Assembly: GCA_008690995.1 (NCBI GenBank)
Contig: VRMN01000001.1
Coordinates: forward strand, 1,116,001-1,180,000
DNA length: 64,000 nt
Reading direction: 5' to 3'
Origin: Porphyridium purpureum
Lineage: Eukaryota > Rhodophyta > Bangiophyceae > Porphyridiales > Porphyridiaceae
Shown here: positions 45,264 to 54,900 of the stretch, piece after piece
How positions within the stretch are numbered: position 1 is the first letter of the stretch
Layout: the number at the start of each line of letters is the position of its first letter
Notes under the pieces: generated by a model
What the model saw: only the letters and a program-made list of their open reading frames with translations
Told to the model about the DNA's origin: nothing
The model's database searches: none
Translations under genes and position numbers: made by a program

Positions 45264-47159
45264 CTAGACAGCGTCATAGTACATGCCGGCGCCGTAGATG
45301 GCGTCATAATCGGGGGGCGCGGAAATCGGTGGCTGCGGAACCGCGGTGCGCTCGGATCGTGCGGAGTGCACAGCCGGCGCGCGCGCAGGCAGATCCGCCG
45401 TGCGCAAAGGAGGGTCCGCGCTGGCAGCGGCTTGCTGCACTTGCGGTGCGGCTGGAATCGCGCACGCCGCCGTGGCTGTGCGCGAGGACGGCGCAGTAGT
45501 CCAGCTAGACGACTGCGACGATCTACCACGCCGCTGGAACAACATCACGCCGCCCATGACGACGCCGCAGAGCGCGACGGCGCACGGCACGCTCACCGCC
45601 ACCACGGCCTGCCATGACGTGCCACACGCACCCCCGAACGTGACCGAGGGACATACCGAACACTCGCCAGATGTGCCGCCCGCATATTCATTCGCAGCGC
45701 AGGTGAGATTCCCAGACACCGCAGCAGGCGCGCTATCGTCATCTGCGGCCGGCGGCGCCGCCGCACCTGCATCGCTGCTAGCATCCGGCAGTGGTGTCGG
45801 TGTTGCGCTGCTACTGTCTCCGCCGCCGCTGCCATCGCCGCTGCCATCGCCGCCGCCATCGCCGCCGCCATCGCCGCCGCCATCGCCGCCTGTGCAGCGC
45901 GCCCCGTTCTCCGCACAAGGCGCACAGCTGCCCATACCTTGCACGCGATACCAGCCCACTGCGCATGCCTCGCACTCGCCACCGGTCGCCGCTGGCTGCC
46001 AGTGCTCGGGACACGGCTCACAAGATGAGCTGCCAGGCATCGACACGTCGCCGGCTCCACATGCATCGCACATTAGCGCTCCCTGTTGCGCCTGGAACGT
46101 GCCCGACACGCACGGCGTACACAGCGCATTCGTGTCGGCCTCTGCTTCGGCCTCGACATAAAAGGTCCCGGGTGGGCACGCAACGCACTCACCCGCGCGC
46201 TCGTGCGGCAAAAAGCCTGGCGCGCACTCGCACGTGTATTCTTGCTGACCAACGTACTCAGGGATCGGGCACTGCAGATGGTTTCGTGACACGTCGAGCA
46301 CGGAGATCGTTTCGTACAAGTCCGGCACGGCCCCGCGGAACTGGTTTCCGCTCACGTTCAGAAGCACAACAGGCGCGGACGCAGAAAGGAGCGGGAACGG
46401 GCCTTCAAACGCGTTCTCCTGCACTTCAAGAGCGGCAAGCGCACGTACGCGCTCCAATGCCGGGAAGGGACCCGACAGAAGGTTCAACGACAGGTCTACG
46501 CGCTCCAGGGAAGTGAGCGACGAAACGCAGCCCGGCAGCGGACCGGCCAAGGATGCATTCGACAAGAGCAGCTCGCGCAGCCCAGACCACGCACACACAT
46601 TTCCATCCAGCGACGTTCCGAGCGGATTCCCAGCAAGGCTCACGTATTTCAGACCACCCAACTGACCGAGCACCGGGAAAACCGGTCCGGAAATAAAGTT
46701 GTCGTGAAGTGCAAGATGCTCCAGGCTTCGCAGATCGGCCATCCACGCCGGAAGCCGTCCGGAGACGTCGTTATCCGACAAATCGAGCTTCTGCAGCCGC
46801 GGAAGACCGCGAAGGGCACCCGGAAACTCGCATGCGAGACCTTGCGAAGACAAGTTGAGCTCCAGGACGTGCGCGCCGCTCACATCGCACGTCACGAACG
46901 GAGAAAAGTCACACGGGTCGACGTCGAAGCCGTCCCAGCAATCAAACTCTATTTCTTCTCCGCAGAAAAACGTCCTCCACCATCCTGAACCACCGCACAC
47001 CCGAGCAAGCTGCCGAATTTCCTCCCTCTCAGCTCGCTCCAGACCTTCCACCAAGCCTACAAGCAGCGCTACGCAAAGCACCGCCGCCGCCACGAGCATG
47101 CGCCCGCCACACCTGTCCGCCGTCACTTTGTCGCGTGCGCGCGTTCGAACAGCTACCAT
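45264..47159 (-). CDS. LRR receptor-like protein with Cys-rich module and Tyr tail
   Basis: About 631 residues from ATG 47159 (47099 is an alternative). Order: signal peptide (MLVAAAVLCVALLVGLVEG); a Cys-bearing N-terminal cap with CWDGFDVDPCDFSPFVTC, like the plant LRRNT WxGVxC cap; about eight plant-type LRRs (LQKLDLSDNDVSGRLPAWMADL, LEHLALHDNFISGPV) to residue ~300; a cysteine-rich GCC2/GCC3 ephrin-receptor-like region (CVACPPGTFYV, CEPCPEHW, CEACAVGWYRV; about 315-430); a Gly-Asp repeat linker; one membrane segment (WQAVVAVSVPCAVALCGVVMGGVMLF); and a ~90-residue cytosolic tail with no kinase domain. The tail ends with PPDYDAIYGAGMYYDAV, holding several Tyr and a PP-x-Y-like site. It is a surface receptor-like protein; ligand and partners are unknown. 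Confidence 0.8.
   Translation of the reverse strand: MVAVRTRARDKVTADRCGGRMLVAAAVLCVALLVGLVEGLERAEREEIRQLARVCGGSGWWRTFFCGEEIEFDCWDGFDVDPCDFSPFVTCDVSGAHVLELNLSSQGLACEFPGALRGLPRLQKLDLSDNDVSGRLPAWMADLRSLEHLALHDNFISGPVFPVLGQLGGLKYVSLAGNPLGTSLDGNVCAWSGLRELLLSNASLAGPLPGCVSSLTSLERVDLSLNLLSGPFPALERVRALAALEVQENAFEGPFPLLSASAPVVLLNVSGNQFRGAVPDLYETISVLDVSRNHLQCPIPEYVGQQEYTCECAPGFLPHERAGECVACPPGTFYVEAEAEADTNALCTPCVSGTFQAQQGALMCDACGAGDVSMPGSSSCEPCPEHWQPAATGGECEACAVGWYRVQGMGSCAPCAENGARCTGGDGGGDGGGDGGGDGSGDGSGGGDSSSATPTPLPDASSDAGAAAPPAADDDSAPAAVSGNLTCAANEYAGGTSGECSVCPSVTFGGACGTSWQAVVAVSVPCAVALCGVVMGGVMLFQRRGRSSQSSSWTTAPSSRTATAACAIPAAPQVQQAAASADPPLRTADLPARAPAVHSARSERTAVPQPPISAPPDYDAIYGAGMYYDAV
45833..45896 (-). 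repeat. Coding repeat encoding a Gly-Asp linker
   Basis: Tandem gccgccatc-like units encode (DGGG)n/(DGSG)n just before the last Cys-rich part of the LRR protein. It is probably a flexible stalk of variable length. Confidence 0.8.
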
Positions 47160-47654
47160 TCTGGTCCTCGCTTGCAACAGTTGCTTGTGTGTCTGTCGAC
47201 GCGGTCACACGGCTCCGTTCACCCAACTTGTCCTTTGCGAGCTATCTGTCGAGCAACCCACCATACAGGCGCGCACCCAGGGTTGCACTCACTGGGCAGC
47301 CGGCTGACGATCGCTTCTATAGTGTCCGTCAACCCCTCCTTCAAGCGGACACAAGCGCATTCATCCATGCCATCGCGTGGTCAGCGTCGGTCCATCACCA
47401 AGTCTGTTGCCGTGGCTTGGAACGGCAAGAAACGCAATCGAAACACATTGGCGATCAGGGCCCGTGTGACTTCCATCCATCCCGGCTCCCGTCCAAACTG
47501 TGTCTAGACTGCGCCCCACTGCAGCACCTGGTTTCGAACGCGAAAAGGCAACATTTGTGATCGGAGCACGCCCTTCTCATCCGACGACACCGAGCGTTTT
47601 GAAAATTGATTCGCGTCCGGTCGCGAAATATTCAGTCTGTATCGGAAATGTCGC
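47160..47654. other. Intergenic spacer
   Basis: 495 bases between the LRR gene start and the FEX stop, both on the minus strand. No GTACAG element, repeat or gene was seen. Confidence 0.45.
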
Positions 47655-48758
47655 TTAGGTTGTCCATACGGCGGTTCCATAAATGAGAATGCCCAGAATT
47701 TGCGCAGCGACGAGCGTCGCCAAAGCATAGATCCAGTTGTGCATTATGTGAGGAGAGCGGGCCGGATTCTCCTCTGCAAGGGCTTTTGCATATAGCATCG
47801 CAATTTCCTTGATCCATGTACTGACCGTTGACATGCAACCCATGATGCCAGAGGATACTGCACCAATCCACTTGGTTGCCAATGTGTCGGACTTGTCTAG
47901 CACCTGCGGAATCTGGACCAAAGCGTCCAGCATCGTCGCACCCACATTCGTAAGAAACGTACCGAGCGGAAACCACGACCCAGCGCCGAATCTTTTGGGG
48001 GAATTCGTGTTCAAGAACGACAGCTGCCAGCGGATCATTGTTCCAATAGGCGCAAGTGCCGCGGCGATCCATATCTTTTGCCTCGAAGGATCTGCATGAT
48101 CGATGAAACAAGCCGCGAGAATCGGGCCCCATGTCACTGCTGCGAAGACGCTTGAAAAGATGAACATGTGGCTTGTCTTAAAGCGCGAGTCCAGCTCAAA
48201 TTCAGCCCCTCCCGAACTACTGAGTATGCTGTCCTGATGGCTGTGTCTCTCGTCAGGCTCCGCACCGTCTTGATTCGAGACCGGAGATACTTGACTCTGA
48301 GCGGCTCGTGACTTTTCCATGCGTGTATAAGCCAGCAAGCCCACAATATGCACAAGCTGGCGCCCAACCATGAAGGACATAAATGCAACATGGGTTCCGA
48401 TGATTAGGGCAAAGAAGGCACCAACCCAGTTGCCCGCGATGAACATTTGGACGACCTGGAAATTCCAGCTGGCGAACGTAGTAAGACTGCCCATGAATGC
48501 GGTGCCGATCATGTGTACTAGATGCGGATGGAGCGAATCCAATCTGCCCTTGACAACCTCATGATGCACCACACCCATGAGGAAAGAGCCAAGCGCGTTC
48601 ACCGGCAAGTCAAGAAACACCGCGCTCGTGTTTGACGTTACGTTGATGACCGTTGGGCCAAATAAAATTTCAACATACGCACGCGAAATTGTGCCCAGCA
48701 CGCTCGGAGCCACGAGATGCACGCTCAAAACTACCCATTCCGGCACAGTCCGCAACAT
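47655..48758 (-). CDS. FEX: Fluoride exporter FEX (double CrcB/Fluc domain)
   Basis: About 367 residues with two CrcB-like halves joined by a linker, the eukaryotic FEX layout. Half one: VNALGSFLMGVV and MGSLTTFASWNFQV (about 50-115). Half two: APIGTMIRWQLSF, GTFLTNVGATMLDALV and GIMGCMSTVSTWIKE (about 235-315). These contain the conserved Asn in the channel, the T-F/S-T selectivity region and the Arg of the GxxxRW motif. FEX proteins are plasma-membrane fluoride channels protecting against environmental fluoride. A Ser/Gln-rich hydrophilic loop (about 155-185) separates the halves. The open frame reaches a GTG at 48818; 48758 is the first ATG. Confidence 0.93.
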   Translation of the reverse strand: MLRTVPEWVVLSVHLVAPSVLGTISRAYVEILFGPTVINVTSNTSAVFLDLPVNALGSFLMGVVHHEVVKGRLDSLHPHLVHMIGTAFMGSLTTFASWNFQVVQMFIAGNWVGAFFALIIGTHVAFMSFMVGRQLVHIVGLLAYTRMEKSRAAQSQVSPVSNQDGAEPDERHSHQDSILSSSGGAEFELDSRFKTSHMFIFSSVFAAVTWGPILAACFIDHADPSRQKIWIAAALAPIGTMIRWQLSFLNTNSPKRFGAGSWFPLGTFLTNVGATMLDALVQIPQVLDKSDTLATKWIGAVSSGIMGCMSTVSTWIKEIAMLYAKALAEENPARSPHIMHNWIYALATLVAAQILGILIYGTAVWTT

Positions 48759-49024
48759 GGTGGTGTCGATTATTTCCCGATCGAACACGTCCGTTGGAAG
48801 TGGTTGTTCACGCCTCACTTCTGGCCATCATTCGTCGGAGCGAATATTTTCCATGAACACGACGAACGCGGGCGATCCACTAGGCATGATTGCTCTGTCA
48901 GGAGCTGGAAAACGCCGGCAAGCACAGATGCCTGTGATTTCTTCACTGCCGTTGGGCCACGCATAACTTTACTCGCGATGAAAATGGTCCGTGGATCTAG
49001 GTATGCCGTTTCGACTATACATCC

Positions 49025-49978
49025 TTAGCGACCAACATAGACCGGCTTTCGTTTCTCATTGAATGCTTCCAGTCCCTCCTCGCGGTCTTTCGAGCCGAAG
49101 GTCTCTTTATAAAGCTCACCTTCAAGGAGCAACGCGGTCGGGAGGTCCACATCAACAGAGGAATCAATACACCTCTTCGCCAGTTTGAGCGCCAGCGGGC
49201 CATTTTGGATGATTTGGGCAGTCAGGTCACGTGTCTTTTGCAGTGCCAGCTCGCCACTTTCTGCCTTGTCACTATCATCACCGCATACATAGTTTAGCAA
49301 CCCGAGTTCCTTGGCCTCTCTCGCAGAAACGCGGCGCGCAGTAAAGATCAGGTCCTTCGCGCGACTGATTCCGACGAGACGCGCTAGGGTAGCAGAACCG
49401 CCGGCACCGGGAATAATGGCGTGGCTTGTTTCCGGAAACCCAAGAACCGCCTTGGAAGAACCGACGCGAATGTCACAAGCTAGCAACAGTTCGGCACCCC
49501 CACCGAGCGCATACCCGGCCACGCACCCGATAACCGGAATGGGCAATGAAGCGATATTTGCGAATGTCCTTCTAAGAAAATTTGAAAACTCGCGTGCCTG
49601 CTCATGTGACATGAACTTGCGCTCTTTGAGGTCTGCTCCCGAGCAAAACGCGCCGGCGACCGCCGACCTGATCACGACGACGCGCGGCGCTGCCGGGTTG
49701 CGTCTGTCCATCAATTTCCTCATATCTTCCACGCATTCGCTGATCTCTTTCGCCATCGAGCGACACAACGCATTCTTGAGCGCCGGTCGGTTCAGCACGA
49801 TATGCACAGCCTGGCCGTCATGTTCATGCTCGACGGAAACATACTTTTCGCGTTCGGTCCGCGCGGGCTCACGAAAGGATGAGAACGACCTGAGAGCTAT
49901 CACACCGCCTGAGCGAACAGGCTGCGCGCTCTGCCACACCGCACGCGCAGCGAGGTGCCAAACACGCACACCAAACAT
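49025..49978 (-). CDS. AUH: Enoyl-CoA hydratase family protein, AUH-like
   Basis: About 317 residues. The crotonase fold shows VLNRPALKNAL near the domain start, the oxyanion-hole sequence AFCSGADLKERK, and the two catalytic glutamates of hydratases: GYALGGGAELLLACDIRV and GFPETSHAIIPGAGGSATL. This combination fits AUH/methylglutaconyl-CoA hydratase (leucine breakdown) best. The N terminus (MFGVRVWHLAARAVWQSAQPVRSGGVIALRSFSSF, from ATG 49978) is a strong mitochondrial presequence with an R-S-F-S-S cleavage-type region. The open frame continues to 50095 with an earlier ATG, giving an extra 39 residues that weaken the presequence. Confidence 0.9.
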   Translation of the reverse strand: MFGVRVWHLAARAVWQSAQPVRSGGVIALRSFSSFREPARTEREKYVSVEHEHDGQAVHIVLNRPALKNALCRSMAKEISECVEDMRKLMDRRNPAAPRVVVIRSAVAGAFCSGADLKERKFMSHEQAREFSNFLRRTFANIASLPIPVIGCVAGYALGGGAELLLACDIRVGSSKAVLGFPETSHAIIPGAGGSATLARLVGISRAKDLIFTARRVSAREAKELGLLNYVCGDDSDKAESGELALQKTRDLTAQIIQNGPLALKLAKRCIDSSVDVDLPTALLLEGELYKETFGSKDREEGLEAFNEKRKPVYVGR

Positions 49979-50067
49979 CTCAATGTCTGTTCGACACGCA
50001 TGCAGAGATTGCAAGACACCAGTCGCAGATTTTGACCAAGCCGCATTCGGCACAAATGGGAGGCACG

Positions 50068-50139
50068 CCAATGATGACGCAATATCATCAGCCAATCACA
50101 TTCATGACATTATGTCATGATATAAATAGTATCATGACA
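50068..50139 (+). promoter_or_regulatory. CCAAT boxes, 19-bp palindrome and TATA box
   Basis: CCAAT occurs at 50068 and 50092. A perfect 19-base inverted repeat, TCATGACAT-t-ATGTCATGA, spans 50102-50120 and is followed directly by TATAAATA at 50121 and another half-site (TATCATGACA, 50130-50139). The TATA box is 40 bases before an ATG at 50161. The palindrome would suit a dimeric factor. The cluster may also serve the divergent AUH gene at 49978. Confidence 0.6.
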
Positions 50140-50160
50140 CATATTCATCACATAGGAGAA

Positions 50161-51426
50161 ATGCGCCTTATTGATGATACTGAGTCATTCTGGATTTCAA
50201 AGGATGCCAAGAAGTCATCTTTACAGTACAAAGATGACAATGTGGTAATGTGCGTTCGACAAAGTCGTGTCGCTCTCGATGACGTCAACGCAGCGCGTCC
50301 TGCTGGGCTTGCCGGATGCGAGCGCTCGCGACTTCCCAGAGGTAGCGGCCCTGATGTCGGACTCCTGTTCCTGCGCTAGGTTCTGCGGACTTTCCGTCAG
50401 CGCATGTGCCGCCCAAAGCGTTCTGGGGGGTTGACAGAGCATTGTATTCTTGTGCAGGCTCCTGGTTGTTCGGCCAAGATCGGCGAGATGTCAAAGCCTC
50501 GTTTTGCTCGCCTCGACAGTTTCTACGAGAGCGGCTAAGGTCATCGTCACTCCTGCGCTTTCAGAGGAAGTCTGAAAGGCGTATGCGGACCGTCTGCCCG
50601 GGCTTGCATGAGAAATGCCCATGAAAAGACGGCGCGAGGGAACTTCTTGTCTCGTGGTGACTTCGACTTTTCGCGTGAAAGGCTTGACGGCGTCTGAAGA
50701 TGTGCAGAGTTTGTCTTCTTGCACCACCGCATGAGTAGATGGACTAGCTCCAGTAGAGCCGTGGTACCTCGTTGGCTTACCGCAAAGGCTAGGTGAAGCA
50801 GACAAGTTGGTGGACCTTGCCCCTGCTACGCTTTTGAGATCAAGTGAACGAGGCCGCAAAGGCGCTGGAAGCTTGCTGGATGACCATACCACTGGAAGAG
50901 TGAAGCAGATCGATTCAAATTGCGTGCGACAGCGACCGCTCGTGGCTGAACACAGAGACGAACGGTCTGAGGCGATTTATCGGTCGAAATCTTGCGCCCC
51001 GCTCTTGGCAGCATTCTGAGATTCTGCCAGCTGGCGCACAGACGTATCGCGCTTTTCTCCAATACGCCTCCCGAGAGATCCCTAACTCGCCGGATTTCGC
51101 AATGCATGCCTTTATTGTCGGACTCGTTGCCGCAGTCTGTTCCGTATCGCGAAAGCCCTTCGAAGGGAAACCCGATTTGACTGCAAACCGAGTGTTGGCG
51201 GAAGCGTCTGACGAAAAAGGTGCAGGAAAGGTAAGTTTTGGAAATGGATTAAGGTGGAGTGAATGGCCGTCGAGACGTGCCATCTGAAGCTCTACCATAC
51301 CGCGCGACACTTTTATCTTACATTACTATGGGCAGTTTACGTGCCGGAGAAGACGCTTTCCAATGTGTTGTCAAGCAGGCTCCAAGTTTCGTGGAATTTC
51401 CTGTGAAGTGCCGTGTAGCTATGTGA
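50161..51426 (+). pseudogene. Decayed protein-coding gene of unknown family
   Basis: Downstream of the promoter-like cluster the plus strand begins with an ATG and a very protein-like peptide (MRLIDDTESFWISKDAKK), then continues for about 1.2 kb as open pieces in all three frames. Base use and residue mix of each piece are like real protein (for example AFLQYASREIPNSPDFAMHA near 51070). About half a dozen or more interruptions are present, more than small introns could explain, so this looks like a recently dead gene that once encoded roughly 400 residues. I recognise no family. Host gene or mobile-element origin cannot be told apart. Sequencing error is an alternative explanation. Confidence 0.5.
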
Positions 51427-51999
51427 AGGTTATGCGCAAGACCTTTCTCGAGTCTACGCACGTCTTCTGACAACATTGTCTGAGGCGCGTCAATCCTGTT
51501 CTACCACAGATTCGAACTTGCAATCCAACACCCTGTAAACAAATCGAGAACTCCACACCTGTACAAAATCCTTGGATGGCGAAAAAAGGAAGAAAAGACA
51601 CGCGCACGGGCAAGCATGGACAAAGAATGGGAAAAAAGCGACGACAAAAGGTTAGTAAAATGGCTTCCCATGGACGCAGAGATAGCTTGGACGAGCGAGC
51701 GTCACGAGGCATGGCTCCGGAATCTTGTTTTCATCAGCCGAACGAGACCAAGTGTTTCTCACCTTGCGCGAGCGCAATCGACGAATGTAGGCAATACAGT
51801 AATTGGTTGTTCATCACGCGAAAAAAAGAGGCCGGAAGAGAAAGAAAGAGGAAGAATGCACATGTTGTCCGCGTGGTGCATAGCAAGTCTGCACGCACAC
51901 GCGAACGCGCACATGAGTCCAGCATTCAACCCACAAACCGCAGATTCGAACAACTTACTGAAAACATGAGCAAAACGCGAGACTAGCTCACCATGTCCT

Positions 52000-54900
52000 T
52001 CAACGCGGAGACGTTGGACCGCTTTCTCTCTCCTGTTCGTGTCCACCCCCGTCTCCGCTGTCGCCATTCACGACGGATGTCACGGGCGGCGGTTTCGGGA
52101 TAAACATCGTGAACCCCGCGGGTGGCGGAATTACTGTGGGCGTCGGCACGAGTGGAAGCACAGGAGCTTGTCCAGGCGACGGTCCTCCTGCACCCGCTGA
52201 CGTAGCGGTATCACCGCTGAGATTGCTTTGGGAGGCGTTAAATGTATCAACATATCGTGTCCGGGCGCTAACATTCCCACCACGCGCTCCGCCACGCCCC
52301 CCTTGACCTCGCCCGCGCGCCGCCCCTCCCCTGCCAGCACCGACCCGACGTGCGAGCGGCTCTCCAGGAAACTGCGCAACCGCTGCAGGTGCCGAGTCGA
52401 CGCCTGACGGGGAACTTTCTCGGTGCGGATGCGCTTGCTCGGGCAAGTGAGAGCCGGCCGGCTTGTCCAGCATTGCGTCAGAAACCCTGTCGCTCTCGTC
52501 CATGAGCACAGAAGCCGTTCTTGAATGGCTACTTCCTGCACCGACAGGATTGCCTAGTCTCGGCTCTGCAAGCATGTCTGCGAAAGCGCTCGGCGTCGAG
52601 GCTTTTCTCGTACGATCAGTGATCGCAGCCCCAGCCATGGGTGGCGGAGGTATCACAGACTCTGCTTCCACCTGTTCCTCTTCCCCTCGAACAACATACC
52701 GCTGCAATTTGTCGTTCCAGTAAAAGTCGTTGCGCACGCCCATGTGGGCCCTTTTCGGTGCACCCACCAAACTGCGTATCTTCTCTCCGAAACCAGCAAA
52801 TGCAGACGCACGCCGCGCTTTGCGTGACGCATCGGTAACGTCCCTCTCTTTCTGTAGCTTGCTCGAAGCTGCAGGCTGCGCACGAAGCTGCAGACCGGCT
52901 TCGCCGTCTCGCTTTGGCGCTGATGGGGCTTGAACGGCATCGCTAGGGGTAGCAACGTCAGCTATCTCCGTAGTATCATCACTGCCCGGCGGTTGACTTG
53001 CGGGGTCCGCAGCCAAACCGAACGTCCAGCGGCGGCGTCGACGGTCATCTACAGAGTCGTCCATGTTCTCCCTCGTATCCTGCTCGCTCTGCTTTGTTTC
53101 CTGATGCAAGCTGGGTACTGTACGGGAATCCAGCTGCGACGGCACCTCCAGCGACTGTCCAGTCCCACTTAAGTCTGCATCTTCCAACGGGGGGCCGGTA
53201 ATACTTTCATCATCCAGCGCCGCGCGTCCATCAAATCCAAGTCCAAGTCCAGGCGGCTTCACCACGAGAGACGAGAAGTTGTTGTTGGTGTCCACACTAT
53301 TCTGCTGCAGGTATGGTGCATAGGCTGTCGATGCACTCAGCCCCGACTTGCGCGAAAATCGATTCCGGGCTTGCGGTTGCGTGGCCTTTCGTGAAGGTAG
53401 CTGTGCTGGTACAAAGAGTGGCACTGGCGTCGGTTCTTCAGAAAAAGAGGGCACAAGTGTCCGAGGTGACCTTGGACTATCTGATGATCTCATATCCTGA
53501 TCCATGCTCCCGTGCTGGTCCTCATCGATCACGGGCACAAATGCTTGCTCACCAAGAGTACGATCTTCAACGTCAGCAAGTGCCAATCCTGTCGACGGTA
53601 GCACCACATCGCCGGCTGCGGTAATTTCTTGGCGCACAGCCTGGTTCTTCAGATCCTCTACCGACAAACTGCGAACCTGATGGGCAAAATCTTCCGCAGC
53701 GTTTGAATCCACCGTGTTCAGTCCCAGACGAATGCGAGGCTGAAACGAAACCAAAGGTCCCTTCTTTCCGTTTGCATACAATGACAAAGGGTCTGTGCCA
53801 GTTACTGTGGCTTCATCATCTTCCTCGTCCTCGTCGTCCCGGAGCAAATCCTCCAGCTCAGCCTCGTCGGCTGCCGGACCCCTGTGCAGGTGCCAGTTTT
53901 CTGTGCGCGCTCCCGCGCTTCCGCCACTACCACTGCTACGGGTGCGCTCGCTTACAAACCCATCGGTCTCTGACGCTCCGACCGTAACCGGAGGCATCGC
54001 GATAGTAGGAGGTGGCGATGCAAGAACAGGTACCACTGCAGGTGGACTGGGCAACGATTTCTTGCTTGATGACGAGCGAATCACGAGAGCAGCAGCAGCG
54101 GTAGTAGCGTTAGCATATTCGTCTTCCGCATTGGTCTTGCCCAGAGGCAAAATCTGGACTTCCGGCACATGTTGTTCACTCTCTTCCGGACCGGCAGTTG
54201 AACGGTTTGGTTCAGAAACTACAAGTTGGGGCGGCACTACAATCTCGCCTTGCGACTTTATCCCCGTTTCCCGTTGTGAGTGAGCAAAACGCTCTCGTGT
54301 TTGCTCCTGAGTTTCCTCCGATTCAAGTAGCTGCCGCGCTCGTGATGCCAAAGCGCTGTCGCGACCTTGTATCACCCCAAGGAGCGCCACAATGCGTTCG
54401 AGACTCTCCTTGAACGACGACTGCTGACGCTGTTGACTATTCGACTCACGCACGTCATCAGACAGTCTGAGAAAGTCCTCGGTAGTGATTGCGGTCTCAA
54501 GTGTGGAGACAACCCAGGATAACCATGAGATGGCAGCATCAGGCCGATTCGCAAATTCATACAGACCATGAGCGAGCTCAATCACGTCGGGAAGAGCAAA
54601 TAGAACCACAACGTACATCTCGTGCGTGGTACATAGGGCTCGATGTCGAAGCAAGTAGCACGCAACCAATATCCCTACGCGATCAGCCGATGACAAAACA
54701 GAAGCCCCACGCCTATCACCGCTGTTCCCATTGTCGAAGTCACGCAAAAGTAGAAGGAGCTCGCCATCATGACTCGCATTTTCATGCCATCGATTCATTG
54801 TGGTCGAATGAGCTTGACTTGAACCTTCACAGACACGCTGAAGGAGTGCACAAACCACAAACCCGGTAGGCGAGCCGTGACGCAACAAAACAAGTGCCAG

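Larger units (their letters stand above)
49979..51999. other. Promoter-like region plus decayed gene
   Basis: About 2 kb between the AUH start and the SEC16 stop. It holds a promoter-like cluster (50068-50139), a decayed coding region (50161-51426) and about 570 further bases with a purine-rich run (51578-51650) and an inverted GTACAG at 51557. No intact gene was found. Confidence 0.5.

Noticed and set aside
45346-46516. Long plus-strand frames opposite the LRR gene
   Set aside because: Low-complexity His/Arg/Pro-rich shadows of the Gly-Asp and Cys-rich coding sequence.
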